From contig CAYOGE010000002.1 in NCBI GenBank assembly GCA_964403525.1, forward strand, positions 62,001 through 126,000: DNA of 64,000 nt, in the 5' to 3' direction. Position numbers and translations under genes: made by a program. This document shows, piece after piece, positions 15,969 to 26,045 of this stretch (its first letter is position 1; the number at the start of each line of letters is the position of its first letter). The stretch is from JAJTGZ01 sp964403525. Its GTDB lineage: Bacteria > Planctomycetota > Phycisphaerae > Phycisphaerales > UBA1924. The notes under the pieces are model-generated. The model was not told the origin of the DNA and searched no databases. It saw only the letters and a program-made list of their open reading frames with translations.

Positions 15969-18900
15969 TCAGCGTGCAGCCGCCCGGTCCGATGTCACCG
16001 CCAGCATCAGAGCCCCGACGTAGGTCGCAGCATCGTCCACCTGGAACAGCACGCCCAACTGCTCCACCTCGGCCTTGGACATCAACTGACCAGCGCCGCG
16101 TGACCAGCCCAGACTGGCGAAGGGCGTGTTGGAGAGGATGAAGGCGTGCAGTTGCAGGTCGGGGGCCTGGCGCTCGACGATCTGTTGGAGCCGGGGCACC
16201 TCGCGCGTGGCGAACTGCACTTTCGGGTCGCTCGGGTCGAAGTGGTGCAGGCCTTTCGGATCGACGAACGCCAAGTGCTGGCGTTCCCCCTCCTGGACCC
16301 ACAGCAGGAAGTCGGGGAAGAAGTTCGCGGCCTGAAAGAACCCGAGGCCGGTCACCGCCTGATTTCGGAGCAGGTAGACCTCGCGTCCACGGTTGGCCAT
16401 GCACCATGTGGCCAGGTCTTGCACGAACTCGGCCTCCCACTTGTCGAGGGCGACAGGGCTGATCCGGATCTCCGCGTTCTTCCCGACGTGGAGGAGGGGC
16501 TGATACAGGTGGCCGCCGAATGGCACCGTGCGCCAACGCCCGCCCCACTGGCTCCATGTGGCGAGGAGGTTCTGCCCCAGCGCCGTCTTGAGCCCTTCGA
16601 TGAACGTCGCAATCTGCTCGATCTGCTCGGCGGTCTGGGCCAGGTCGGTCGTCTCGATGCTGTACCCGTCCACGAGGTTGGGGTCGTCGGGTGCCAGTTC
16701 GGCCACCTCCAGGTACGGTGCTTCCCACCGCCCTCGGATGTAGCGGTAGAAGCGCTCGGCGTAAGCGTTCAACAACTGCTGTGCCATGCGCTGCCAGTGT
16801 GAGCGATTCTCGTAGCGATCAAGGCGCATGTCATCGGCGGTGGCCAGCAACTCGTACCAGTCGTCGCGTGTCAACATCGCCGTGATGGCGGCGAGATCGA
16901 CGTGCAGGCGGTCCAGCCCGCGGGTGGCTTTGAAGGCTTCCAGGCCAAACAGCAGGCCGTCGAGGTCGAACAGGAACATCGGCACGGACCTCAGCGTCTG
17001 CCTTGGCAGATCGGCGGCCTGCCCGATCGCAGCGGTGATCTGCTGATTTGCGCCAGCGATGCCGCGAATGCGCGGCAGCCAGTTCAGCTTGGTGCGATGG
17101 TGCCGGAGCCACGCATCCTCGGGCGCGGTCTCGTGCGGGGGCCGGAGCCGCACGAGCGGCCCGAGCTTGCGGAACGCCTGCCCGCGTTCAACGGTCTCCC
17201 CATCGATTTCCGCGCGAAGGCGGAGCGTCTTGAGCTTTCGCTCAGGCAGCGTTTTGACGACCGGGATGTCCCAGACTTGTTTCTCTTGGGCCTCGGGAAC
17301 CTCGCTGAATATCCAGTCCCGGAACGTGTTCATGTAGGTGGCTTTGACGCCGAATACCTGAAGCGTTTCGACCTGCCGCAGGTTCCTGGGCGGCGCGGGC
17401 TTGTCCGCTAGCACGGAGGATCGGCGCAGGCTCATCCGGTAGCCCCGCAGCCGCACGCCGCGCCCGAACAACTGGATGATCTGCGTGCCTTCGCTCTTGC
17501 CCATGCGCATGAGCCCGATGGATGACACGCGCCAGGAGTTCCATCCCTCGGTGAACTTCCGGGAGCCCACGAGCAGGTTGATCGGGCTGTCATCGCGGTT
17601 GATGCCTTGGAACAGGGACGAGCGGTTGGCATCGTCCTCCAGCCGCACGACACCCTTCGCCGCGCACGCCTCCGCGACCGCGCCCGGCTCGCCCACGTTG
17701 ACGACACCGAACGGTTCGGCCTCGCCGACCTTGAGAGCCAACTCACCCGTCGCCCCTCTGAGCATCTGGACCGCCAACACGCCGCCGCCAGGAGCGTGGA
17801 ACACATCCCGCAGAATGCCCTCGTGCAGCGTGCGGGCCTGCGCGGCCTTGTCGCCGGATACATCGATGTGCGGCAAGCGGTGCGCGAGCAAATCACGCCC
17901 GTTCTGGTCCTTGAACCCCTCCTCCAGCAGGCTCTGGATCAGCGCCACCGCCTCGGCGGGCGCGGCGAGGAACGCCTTCAGGAACAGCAGCACCTCGACC
18001 ACGTCCGAGACTGACTCCTTGTCGTCCGTGCTCGACACCTTGCCGCCCGTTACCGTGTGCCCGACGAATACCCACAGCGGTTTGTCGATCTGGAACGGCT
18101 TCATCGCGTCGCCGCCGTCCATCCAAACCCGCAACTGCTGATAGAACAGGAGCACCGCTGCGGTGAGGTATCGCCGCTGCTTGTCGTCGTCCTCCAGATT
18201 CAGGATCGTGAAATCCTTGCCGTACCCATCGCGGTAGAAGCTCCGGTAGGCGTAATCGAACAAGACGCTCCGGGCGTACCGGTTCTTCATCGCTTCGTCG
18301 TTGCCGATCGCCTCCTTGAACGTCGCCGAATACTCGATGCAGAACCCGCCCTTGGCGAGTTGATCTCGGCGGGCGAGCCACTTGCCGTCCTCGCCGCGAC
18401 CAGCACCGCGGTGCCCCTCGTCCACGAGCACAAGGTTGCACCCCTCGAACGCCTCGGTCGCCACGGTCGCCTTGCCGTGGTCGTCCTGAAACTTGTGGAT
18501 CGAGAGGATCTTGATCGCCCGCTGGGCCTGCTCGGCAAAGAGCCCGTCTACGCCCTGCTCGCCCACGGTCACGACATCGAAGCCCGACTGCGCGAACTCC
18601 GTCGCGTGCTGGGTGCTCAGGCCGTCGTTGGGCGTGACGAGGATGATCTGGTCCAACTTTGGCCAGGTGCCCGCGGAGAAGGCCCGCTGGTGATATTGGC
18701 GGAACTGACGAACGTGGACGTGCATGAGCAGCGTCTTGCCGCTGCCGGTGGCGCACCAGAACGCGAGCCGCGCCAACTGGCGCCGGGGATCGGCATCGTC
18801 ATCGCCGACGGGCTCGGTCGGAAACGCAGCGACTTGGTCAGGCTCGATCGCCTCCCCGTTGTGCTCGGCGATTCGTGCGTTGATCTCATCGCGTAGGGCG

Positions 18901-19391
18901 CCTGCATCGTCGAAGTACTGATCGAGGAACAGTTCGGTAAACAACAGAGCCAGGTACTGGTGGTACTTCCAGTCGATCCGTGGCTGGTTGTGCCGCAGGC
19001 GAGCCGTGTTGATCGCCTGCGTGTGCTCCAGAATGTTCTGCTCAAAGGCCCGCAGACGATCCACGGGGACGACGTTGGCATCGTTCACCGTGGGCAGCAC
19101 GCCCGCGATGGCTTCGAAGAACCGGTGCAGACCTGTGCGTTCGTCGATCCCCTCGGCGCTGTCCGGCGAGATCTGGAACCGATCCTTGAACTGCTTCAGG
19201 TTTCGGACGCCGAGTTTGGAGAGCGCCCACTGGAAGAGCACGGTTTGGCGGTGGAAGTCGGGCTTGGCCCGACCATTCCCCGCGGGCCTACCACGGCGTG
19301 CTGGAGCGGGCGCAGCGTCGCCGCCCGCACCATCGGCCGCGACGGTTCCGGCATCCGCCTGCACCTTTTGGGGACGACCTCGCTTAGCCAT
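15969..19391 (-). CDS. Type III Res-like DEAD/DEAH helicase-nuclease
   Basis: This 1140-residue protein is built like the restriction subunit of type III R-M enzymes, which translocate or switch on DNA and cleave after collision. Motifs: Walker A ATGSGKT (Lys about 219), DEGH box in LVDEGHRGAG (about 323), and the C-terminal helicase block with FTEGWNSWRVSSIGLM and QLFGRGVRLRGY. A C-terminal endonuclease-like site is formed by PDFLLWVQ and AFVDPKG (Lys about 1046), fitting PD-(D/E)XK. The N-terminus has a basic low-complexity region. The start is set by GGAGG 6 nt upstream and an 8-nt overlap with the methylase end (ATGGCTAA). It is longer than many Res proteins (about 900-1000). Confidence 0.85.
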   Translation of the reverse strand: MAKRGRPQKVQADAGTVAADGAGGDAAPAPARRGRPAGNGRAKPDFHRQTVLFQWALSKLGVRNLKQFKDRFQISPDSAEGIDERTGLHRFFEAIAGVLPTVNDANVVPVDRLRAFEQNILEHTQAINTARLRHNQPRIDWKYHQYLALLFTELFLDQYFDDAGALRDEINARIAEHNGEAIEPDQVAAFPTEPVGDDDADPRRQLARLAFWCATGSGKTLLMHVHVRQFRQYHQRAFSAGTWPKLDQIILVTPNDGLSTQHATEFAQSGFDVVTVGEQGVDGLFAEQAQRAIKILSIHKFQDDHGKATVATEAFEGCNLVLVDEGHRGAGRGEDGKWLARRDQLAKGGFCIEYSATFKEAIGNDEAMKNRYARSVLFDYAYRSFYRDGYGKDFTILNLEDDDKQRRYLTAAVLLFYQQLRVWMDGGDAMKPFQIDKPLWVFVGHTVTGGKVSSTDDKESVSDVVEVLLFLKAFLAAPAEAVALIQSLLEEGFKDQNGRDLLAHRLPHIDVSGDKAAQARTLHEGILRDVFHAPGGGVLAVQMLRGATGELALKVGEAEPFGVVNVGEPGAVAEACAAKGVVRLEDDANRSSLFQGINRDDSPINLLVGSRKFTEGWNSWRVSSIGLMRMGKSEGTQIIQLFGRGVRLRGYRMSLRRSSVLADKPAPPRNLRQVETLQVFGVKATYMNTFRDWIFSEVPEAQEKQVWDIPVVKTLPERKLKTLRLRAEIDGETVERGQAFRKLGPLVRLRPPHETAPEDAWLRHHRTKLNWLPRIRGIAGANQQITAAIGQAADLPRQTLRSVPMFLFDLDGLLFGLEAFKATRGLDRLHVDLAAITAMLTRDDWYELLATADDMRLDRYENRSHWQRMAQQLLNAYAERFYRYIRGRWEAPYLEVAELAPDDPNLVDGYSIETTDLAQTAEQIEQIATFIEGLKTALGQNLLATWSQWGGRWRTVPFGGHLYQPLLHVGKNAEIRISPVALDKWEAEFVQDLATWCMANRGREVYLLRNQAVTGLGFFQAANFFPDFLLWVQEGERQHLAFVDPKGLHHFDPSDPKVQFATREVPRLQQIVERQAPDLQLHAFILSNTPFASLGWSRGAGQLMSKAEVEQLGVLFQVDDAATYVGALMLAVTSDRAAAR

Positions 19392-22300
19392 TCGCCCCTC
19401 CGGTCTGGGAGGCGGAATCCGTGACCTCAAACATCTTGGTCTTGAACGTTTCCTCGGTCGGAAACACTGTGCGGATTTCGGCTGTCGGCTGCGGCAGTGT
19501 CACGGGGCCGTTGATGTAGATCAGGTGGTAGTCCCGATGCTCCGTCCGCTCGCGCGTGGTCTCGCGGTGCCGGGCCATCCAAGCGTCGAGCGCGGCGGCA
19601 TCCTTCTCCGGATCATCCGTGAGTTTCCGCCATACCACGAGCACGCGGGTGTCGTTGCCGTCGTTCAACTCGCCCTCGACGCGCTGGAACTGGAACGCAC
19701 CCTGCGGATCGCGGCGCAAACGCCCCGTGATCTTGGTTCGGCCGAGGCCATCGGCGTGCGCGGCACGCTCGAAGTCGGCGCTGTACCGCTCCAGAGGCCC
19801 GTAGGCGTGAACTTTCAGACCGATCAGGTAATTGAAGGTTTCGACTAGATCGACCCGGTGCCGCTTGATCTCCGCATCGCCCGCGAGTTGTGCCTTGATC
19901 GTGTATCCCCACGGGTCGCGGAATGCGTCGAGATCGAGCAGCCGAGGGCCGAGTTCCAGGTCGAGTGCATAGGTCACCAGCGCATCCCGCTCGGCCTCAC
20001 TACGCCCATCCAGCAATTGGCCAGAGGGGGTGGGAAGGTTGTTAAGGGCGTCCTCGTAAGACTCGACGCCACAGTACGGAATGAGTGCAGACGCTCCCCA
20101 AGTCGGATTACTTGCTGCTCTTGACGCCTCCTCCAACGACTTGATCGCTGTCGCCTGATCCTCGATCAGCCCCTCCAGCCGCTGCTTCTCGAAGTCAAAC
20201 TCGGCTCGGTCCTCAATGCCCTTCACCTCCTCAAGCTGCTCTTCCAACTCTTTCACGCGCCTCTTCGCGGATGCCATCGCCGAGGCGACCGGTTGTGCTT
20301 TGCCATCTCGCCATTCGGAGGCAAAGACGGCCTTAGTGATGCGGGGCTTGAGAACGGTCTGGAAGTAGTCGCCCATTTCGACAAGCACAAACTGGCGCGA
20401 TCCCTGGTCGCGTCGGTTGAGATTGATCACCGCATGACCGGTCGTGCCTGACCCGCCGAAGAAATCGAGCACGAGAGAACCACTCGACTTGACACTCGTG
20501 ACCGCCTTGATGCTGTCTTCAACGAGGTATACGGACTTGGGGAAGGGGAAAGGCAATGCCCCCATCATGTGGGACAACAGTTTGGACCCATAGATGTTGG
20601 CGTAGTAGCGCTTGTCGTCCCATACAGTGCGGTACTTCCGCAGGGATTTCCGTCGCATGATGACGACTTCGTCCCCATCCGTGCGCACAAAGAGCTGATC
20701 TGCGTTCGCCTCGACAGAGTTGCAACTGAACACCCACTTACGCTCTTCGTAGTCGCCTGTCTCAACGGAACCTTCCACGGGATACACCGAGACCGTTTCT
20801 CCGTCGCGGATGTTCGCTCGACCTGGATGGAAATCGTCATCGCAGCGATCGCCAAACCCGACGATCTTGCCGTCTCGAACGAGAATCGGATAGAAACAGT
20901 TCTTCGCGAGCGATCGTGCGGATGTGCCGCCCCAGTCACGGAGCTGAGACACGAGGTCGTCCTCGCGGGTGGTGTAGCCGATGAACTCGCCCTCCGCAGG
21001 GTAAGCGAACAGTGCACTCTCGTGGCAATATGAAAAGTTCCTACCCTGCACACCTGCGGGATTATGCACGACAGCGATACATGCCACTTCGTGAAGCGGG
21101 AACAACTCCTTGATCAGAATCTCCAGACGCTGCTGCTCATTCTCGTCGATTGCTACGGTGAGGCAGCCATCGGAGGCTCGCAGAGCGCTCGATGCAGCGA
21201 GTCGGTTCGCCATCATCGATAGCCACGCGGAGTGTTTGAACGTGTTCTTGTAGAGGATTTCGCTCGTCTTGGCGTTGTAGGGCGGATCGATGTAGATGTA
21301 CTGGACCGATCTCCTATACCTAGCACCTAATAGTGAAACAGTCTGGAAGTTGTCTCCGTGAAACAGACTACCTGTAATTGCTGATGCCACAGATGGCGCG
21401 CCGTGCAAGACCTCTTCGCTTGCCAACACATCCGCCTTGAAGTCGTCGCTGAACAGGTTGGTGTCTATGACAAGCTTGTCGCACGCATCCAGATAGGCGC
21501 GTGTGCCCCAAACCGCGCCGCCAAAGAGACCGGCGTTGCCAGTTGCCTCTGGCTTGAATCCGAGCCGCTCCCACTCTGCCCATTGTGCAGCGTTCCCAGC
21601 CACCTGATCGCGTAGCCGTTGTGGCACGCGGTCCACGGTCACCAGCCAGTTGGTGTTCAGCACAAACTTCTTTTTCAGCCACATCTTCAACTGGAAGTCT
21701 TCCAGAGTGCCGAGAAAGGCGATGAGCCGAGACGCCACGGTGCGAATTGCCTTCACCTTTCCCTGCACACGCTGAAGGTGATCGGCGGGTAGTGCCTCTA
21801 GGTCGTCGAGCCTGACAACCTCGTTCTTGATGTAGAAGTCGAGCTCTCGTCCGAGGAATCCGCCAAGGTCCTTGTGGATGAAATAGTCGAATGTGTTCCG
21901 CGCAGTAAAGTCGTCAAGGTGCTTGCCGAGGACGGTTCGCGCAGGCTTGTCATCGGTGGCCGAGGGGACGGCAACGACGGCCTTCCACGCAGCGGACAGT
22001 GCTGCTATTGCCCTCTTCTCGGCGTCAGCACAAAACCGATCTCGCTCGTCGCCCCTCTTCGGACTGGTGGCTTTGGCGTAGTCACCGCCGAAGATTGAAA
22101 CCGCACCGTTCTCAGCGAGTTCCGTGTCGGCGGGCTTGGGCACTCGGAACTCAAATCGGAGCGCCAACTCACTGGGCAGTTCCTCAACCGGATTGTCGGC
22201 AGCGAGGATGTACCGCCGCTTGGAGTCGTCCGCCTCCTTGTTGTTGCCGACCTCCTGCGTCGCTTCGACCAGCTTGAAGCGGACGGTCTTGTCCCCGATC

Positions 22301-22839
22301 TTGAAGCGGTAATCTTTGTGCCACTCGCCGGACTTAATGTAGTACTGGTCCTTGTTGGCCCAGTGCAGCATCACCTCCTCGCCGCTGTAGGGGATCGCGT
22401 AGGTGTCGCCCTTGTACCGCCGCTGCGAGATGAAATCGCCCTCATCGTAGTAACGCCCGAAGAAGGCCAACAGGTGGTTGTAGATGTCGGCTTCGAGGTC
22501 GGCGGACGCCGCGCCGCCCGCGGACTCCAGCCGGGCGCGCAAGTCTTTCACCTTGGGCAGCGTCTCAGGATCGGCCCCGAGGGCGCGGGCCTGCTCGATC
22601 GCCTTGTCCAACTCGGCTTGCACCTGATCGGCGGCCCCGGCCCCGTGCGCCGCGAGCGTGCCACGGACCACATCCTTCAACTGGCGGTCGAGGAACTCGG
22701 TGACTTCTTTGTTCTTGGCCGCGATGATGCGATAGATGCCGAAGTCCAGGTCGGACTTGTCCAGCTCGAACAACTCCCTCAGCTTGGCCTTGAGGGCGTT
22801 GAACTTGCTGTCCGTGATGGTCGTGCTCGGGGTTGGCAT
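19384..22839 (-). CDS. Type III Mod-like DNA methyltransferase (beta class)
   Basis: This 1151-residue protein is a site-specific amino-methyltransferase. The catalytic motif DPPY(N) is at about residue 518, in YIYIDPPYNAKTSEILY. The AdoMet-binding FGGSGTTGHAV is at about residue 794. This order is that of beta-class enzymes, which include type III Mod subunits. Mod proteins are usually 550-700 residues; here there are about 500 extra N-terminal residues without recognised motifs and a long C-terminal part with a coiled coil near 870-920. The extra regions may carry specificity or contact the SNF2 protein. It overlaps Res by 8 nt. The nearby SNF2 helicase makes this unlike a standard two-gene type III system. 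Confidence 0.85.
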   Translation of the reverse strand: MPTPSTTITDSKFNALKAKLRELFELDKSDLDFGIYRIIAAKNKEVTEFLDRQLKDVVRGTLAAHGAGAADQVQAELDKAIEQARALGADPETLPKVKDLRARLESAGGAASADLEADIYNHLLAFFGRYYDEGDFISQRRYKGDTYAIPYSGEEVMLHWANKDQYYIKSGEWHKDYRFKIGDKTVRFKLVEATQEVGNNKEADDSKRRYILAADNPVEELPSELALRFEFRVPKPADTELAENGAVSIFGGDYAKATSPKRGDERDRFCADAEKRAIAALSAAWKAVVAVPSATDDKPARTVLGKHLDDFTARNTFDYFIHKDLGGFLGRELDFYIKNEVVRLDDLEALPADHLQRVQGKVKAIRTVASRLIAFLGTLEDFQLKMWLKKKFVLNTNWLVTVDRVPQRLRDQVAGNAAQWAEWERLGFKPEATGNAGLFGGAVWGTRAYLDACDKLVIDTNLFSDDFKADVLASEEVLHGAPSVASAITGSLFHGDNFQTVSLLGARYRRSVQYIYIDPPYNAKTSEILYKNTFKHSAWLSMMANRLAASSALRASDGCLTVAIDENEQQRLEILIKELFPLHEVACIAVVHNPAGVQGRNFSYCHESALFAYPAEGEFIGYTTREDDLVSQLRDWGGTSARSLAKNCFYPILVRDGKIVGFGDRCDDDFHPGRANIRDGETVSVYPVEGSVETGDYEERKWVFSCNSVEANADQLFVRTDGDEVVIMRRKSLRKYRTVWDDKRYYANIYGSKLLSHMMGALPFPFPKSVYLVEDSIKAVTSVKSSGSLVLDFFGGSGTTGHAVINLNRRDQGSRQFVLVEMGDYFQTVLKPRITKAVFASEWRDGKAQPVASAMASAKRRVKELEEQLEEVKGIEDRAEFDFEKQRLEGLIEDQATAIKSLEEASRAASNPTWGASALIPYCGVESYEDALNNLPTPSGQLLDGRSEAERDALVTYALDLELGPRLLDLDAFRDPWGYTIKAQLAGDAEIKRHRVDLVETFNYLIGLKVHAYGPLERYSADFERAAHADGLGRTKITGRLRRDPQGAFQFQRVEGELNDGNDTRVLVVWRKLTDDPEKDAAALDAWMARHRETTRERTEHRDYHLIYINGPVTLPQPTAEIRTVFPTEETFKTKMFEVTDSASQTGGANG

Positions 22840-22872
22840 GGCGTTTCGGGGGTCCAAGGGCGGTGGGACGGA

Positions 22873-25764
22873 TCACACCGCGACGAAGCGGAGGGTGAAC
22901 AGGGGTTCTCGTGAATGACGTTGCTGGCAGCGGGCTTGCAGTTGGCGCAGGAGGTTCTGGCGTTCCTGCTCGACGGTGTCCTCCACTTCATCAATGTTGC
23001 GGCGGGCGCGACGGCGCTTCGCTTCCAACTGAGTGACCTGCTCCATCGCCTGCTGCTGCGCGGCCACGGTTTCGGCAAGGTCGGCCTGGCGGCGGGCGGC
23101 GCGGAGGTCGCGCCGAATGGTCTCCAACTCCATTTCGGCGGACGTGATCTTGTCGTCCGCCCACTGGTTGACCTGCGTCTGCACCTTTCGGAACCGGTCA
23201 TCGCCCGCCTCGCTGGCCCGCGCCAGGCTGGAGTGTGCGAGCCGGTCGGCATCGGCTTCGAGGCGAGCGGCGGGCGCATCGACGGTTGAAGCCAGTGGGG
23301 ACGCCGCGTCCACAGCCACGCCGGGCACATCCATGAGGCGTTGGATCTGCTCCTGGTCGATGTTCTCGCCGTCGTCGGTGACGGCGGTGAAGAGCAGGTA
23401 CTCCTCGCGGGCGTCGCTGTCGAGGGTCAGTTTGTCAAGGCGCAGCCAGCCGGAACGCCCGATCAGCGGCTTGAGCATGCTGACCTTGCGGTCGTGCCCG
23501 GTCACATCGAACCGGACGGTGGCCTGAGGGAGCGTCTGCTTCTTGGCCGAGCCGATGAGCCATTCGCCAAGTGGGCTCGACAGACGGAGAAGATGCGCCT
23601 CGGTGGCGGCGTAGTCCTCATCGGACCGGGCTGCCGAGATGAGGCGGTAACGACCCGCGGGGACTTCCGGCGTGGGCGCGGCAGGAAGATCGAAGCCCAG
23701 ACGGGCCTCGTCAAACGTCGCACGACCGTCGAGGCCCCAGTGCGCGAGTTTCCAGAAGCGTTCACCCACCCGGTCGAGGGCGAGCTGCGCGTCTTGGCCA
23801 CGGATCTTTAGGCGTTCGTGGACATCGGCGTCAAAGTGCTCGAAGAGTGTTTGCCGCGCTTCGGTCATCTTTTGAGTGATGGTGGATTCGAGGTCGCGCT
23901 GGAGGGCATCGAATGCCTGTTCGATCTCCTGATCCGTGCGGCACGATTTGAGGATGGCCAGAACACGCTTCTCGAAGTCCACACCCTCTTCGATCGCACC
24001 GAGCACCTCGTCGCTGGCCCCGAAGAGCCCGTCAAAGAGGGTGAACTTCTGCTGGAGAAGGTCCTGCACGCGGCGGTCGGCCAGATTGTCCTGCGAGAGG
24101 AAGTTAACGACGACCACGTCGTGCGCCTGGCCGTACCGATGGCAGCGACCGATGCGCTGCTCGATCCGCTGCGGATTCCACGGCAGGTCGTAGTTGACGA
24201 CGAGTGAACAGAACTGGAGGTTGACGCCCTCGGCGGCCGCCTCGGTGGCGAGCAGAATCTCCGCGTGATCCCGGAACTCTTCGATGAGCGCCGAGCGGAT
24301 GTCCACGGCCTTTGAGCCCGTGAGTTTGTCCGTGCCCGCGTGCTTGTTTGTGAAACGGTCGTAGGCCTGCTTGGCGCTGGGGTGCGTGTTCGAGCCGTTG
24401 AAGGTCACAACATTGCCCGCGTAGCCGTTGGCTTCGAGGTAGGCCGCGAGGAATGCCTGAGTCTTCCGGCTCTCGGTGAAGATGAGCGCCTTCCGCTTGG
24501 CCCCAAGTTCCTTTAGCCGTGCGAACGCCGCGTCGAGCGCCTTGAGCAGCGCCTTCGACTTGCTGTCGCCGCCGATCTTCTCTGCTCGGGAGATCAAGGA
24601 TTCGATCTGGGCCAACTCGCCCGCGAGCAACCTACCTTGGACGAGCGGGCTGGAAGGATCGCCGGTGCCCTCCGGCCCATCAAGTTGCTCGACCAGCGCA
24701 TCGATGTCGATGTCCTCGTCCTCGGTCAGGGCGTCGAGAAGATCGTCCTCGGATACCTGGGGCAGGCCGTCGCGCAGGGCGATCAGCCGTTTCCGCATGG
24801 TGCCGAGGGTGCTCGCGAGTGCCTGCGGCGACGACGCGAGCGTCTTGAACAGGATCATCTCGATGAGCTGACGTTGGCGCTGCGGGAAGGCGAAGCTGAT
24901 GTCCCGCGTCATGAAATCCATCACGTCCTGGTGCAGCGACTTTTCTTCGTCTGTCTGCGGGAACGGATGCGTCATCGCCTGCCGCTTCTTGTAGTTGATG
25001 TACGCGCAGTCCTTCCGAAGCGTGCGCTTGCACACCTGCGCCAGGCGGGCGCGGAGCCCGGCCACATCGCCTCCGGCGCTGCAATAGCGGGACTGGAACG
25101 AACTCTTGTCGCCGAAGACGTGGTCGTCGATGAGCCACCCGAGGCCGTACAACTCGAGCAGGCTGTTTTGCAACGGGGTGGCCGTCAGCAGGAGCTTCTG
25201 TCGAAGCTCGAACGCCCACCGCACCGATTGGCCACCCTTGCGGCTGGGCTGATAGGCGTTGCGAAGCTTGTGGGCTTCGTCGAGAACGACGAGGTCGAAG
25301 GGGATGGCCCGGAGATCGTCCTTCATGCGGGCCGCGAAGCCGTATGAGATCACGATGATCTTCCCACAGTCGAACGGGTTCGGTTGTCCGTCCGCGCGGA
25401 GTTGATTCCAGACCCTCCGGTCGAGCACCACGCCCGGCAAGTTGAACTTCTCAGCAAGCTCGGTCTGCCACTGCTTGCGGATGTGGGCGGGGCACACCAC
25501 GATCAAGCGGCGGCGACGCTCGGCCCATCGCTGGCAGAGCACAAGCCCGGCTTCGATCGTCTTTCCGAGGCCGACCTCGTCCGCAAGGATGACACCCTTC
25601 TGGAGTGGGTTCGAGATGGCGAACAGCGCGGCCTCGACCTGGTGCGGGTTCAGATCGACCTTCGAATCGAAAAGCGTGGTGGACAGGCGATCCAACTCAC
25701 CGACCGCTCCGAGGCGGGTGAGTTCGTGGGCGAAGTAGCAGGCTTGGTGTGGCGACAGGGGCAC
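22873..25764 (-). CDS. SNF2/RapA-like DEAD/DEAH helicase of the defence locus
   Basis: This 963-residue SNF2-type ATPase contains the Walker A segment DEVGLGKTIEAGLV (Lys about 67), the DEAH-type box LDEAHKLRN (about 161), and a C-terminal helicase domain with ATEAAAEGVNLQF and WNPQRIEQRIGRCHRYGQ (about 535). A coiled-coil, Gln/Arg-rich tail fills the last 110 residues. A GTG start at 25764 is proposed: it overlaps the stop of the HTH gene (TAGTG) and has an AAGGGGGG stretch 6-8 nt upstream; ATG 25794 is the alternative. Such helicases accompany methylases in several defence families, including DISARM, but no DISARM DrmB or DrmC homologue is present here. Confidence 0.85.
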   Translation of the reverse strand: MPLSPHQACYFAHELTRLGAVGELDRLSTTLFDSKVDLNPHQVEAALFAISNPLQKGVILADEVGLGKTIEAGLVLCQRWAERRRRLIVVCPAHIRKQWQTELAEKFNLPGVVLDRRVWNQLRADGQPNPFDCGKIIVISYGFAARMKDDLRAIPFDLVVLDEAHKLRNAYQPSRKGGQSVRWAFELRQKLLLTATPLQNSLLELYGLGWLIDDHVFGDKSSFQSRYCSAGGDVAGLRARLAQVCKRTLRKDCAYINYKKRQAMTHPFPQTDEEKSLHQDVMDFMTRDISFAFPQRQRQLIEMILFKTLASSPQALASTLGTMRKRLIALRDGLPQVSEDDLLDALTEDEDIDIDALVEQLDGPEGTGDPSSPLVQGRLLAGELAQIESLISRAEKIGGDSKSKALLKALDAAFARLKELGAKRKALIFTESRKTQAFLAAYLEANGYAGNVVTFNGSNTHPSAKQAYDRFTNKHAGTDKLTGSKAVDIRSALIEEFRDHAEILLATEAAAEGVNLQFCSLVVNYDLPWNPQRIEQRIGRCHRYGQAHDVVVVNFLSQDNLADRRVQDLLQQKFTLFDGLFGASDEVLGAIEEGVDFEKRVLAILKSCRTDQEIEQAFDALQRDLESTITQKMTEARQTLFEHFDADVHERLKIRGQDAQLALDRVGERFWKLAHWGLDGRATFDEARLGFDLPAAPTPEVPAGRYRLISAARSDEDYAATEAHLLRLSSPLGEWLIGSAKKQTLPQATVRFDVTGHDRKVSMLKPLIGRSGWLRLDKLTLDSDAREEYLLFTAVTDDGENIDQEQIQRLMDVPGVAVDAASPLASTVDAPAARLEADADRLAHSSLARASEAGDDRFRKVQTQVNQWADDKITSAEMELETIRRDLRAARRQADLAETVAAQQQAMEQVTQLEAKRRRARRNIDEVEDTVEQERQNLLRQLQARCQQRHSREPLFTLRFVAV

Positions 25765-25976
25765 TAGCGCCCCCCCTTCGTGCCGCGCAGCCATTCATCG
25801 ATGACGGCCTTACGGAAGCGCCAGTGCTTTCCGACCTTCTGCGCCGGAACGCGCCCCTCTTGAGCGAGCTTGTAGATGCTGGACTTAGAAACCTGGATGT
25901 ACGCAGCGAGGTCGTCGATGGTCATGACCTCGGGCGGGGCGGGGGGCGGAGATTTGCCAGGGCGGGTCCGGGGCAT
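25764..25976 (-). CDS. Small excisionase-type HTH protein heading the defence operon
   Basis: This 70-residue protein has the MerR/excisionase-like HTH_17 signature (MTIDDLAAYIQVSKSSIYKLAQEG, then GKHWRFRKAVIDEWL). Such proteins bind DNA as regulators or excision factors. It is the first gene of the helicase, Mod, Res, DUF4365 series and overlaps the helicase start by 1 nt, so it probably autoregulates the operon. It lies 69 nt downstream of the Hint-domain gene, on the same strand. Confidence 0.85.
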   Translation of the reverse strand: MPRTRPGKSPPPAPPEVMTIDDLAAYIQVSKSSIYKLAQEGRVPAQKVGKHWRFRKAVIDEWLRGTKGGR

Positions 25977-26045
25977 GCCGCGGATGGTAGCAGTTGCTAT
26001 CAGTTCCTGCCGCGGGCTTTCCAGCCGGAAATCGGGGTCGCAGGG

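Noticed and set aside
14218..25976. Complete DISARM or BREX system
   Set aside because: No DrmB/DrmC, PglZ or BrxC-like gene was seen; the Mod/Res architecture points to type III-like restriction.
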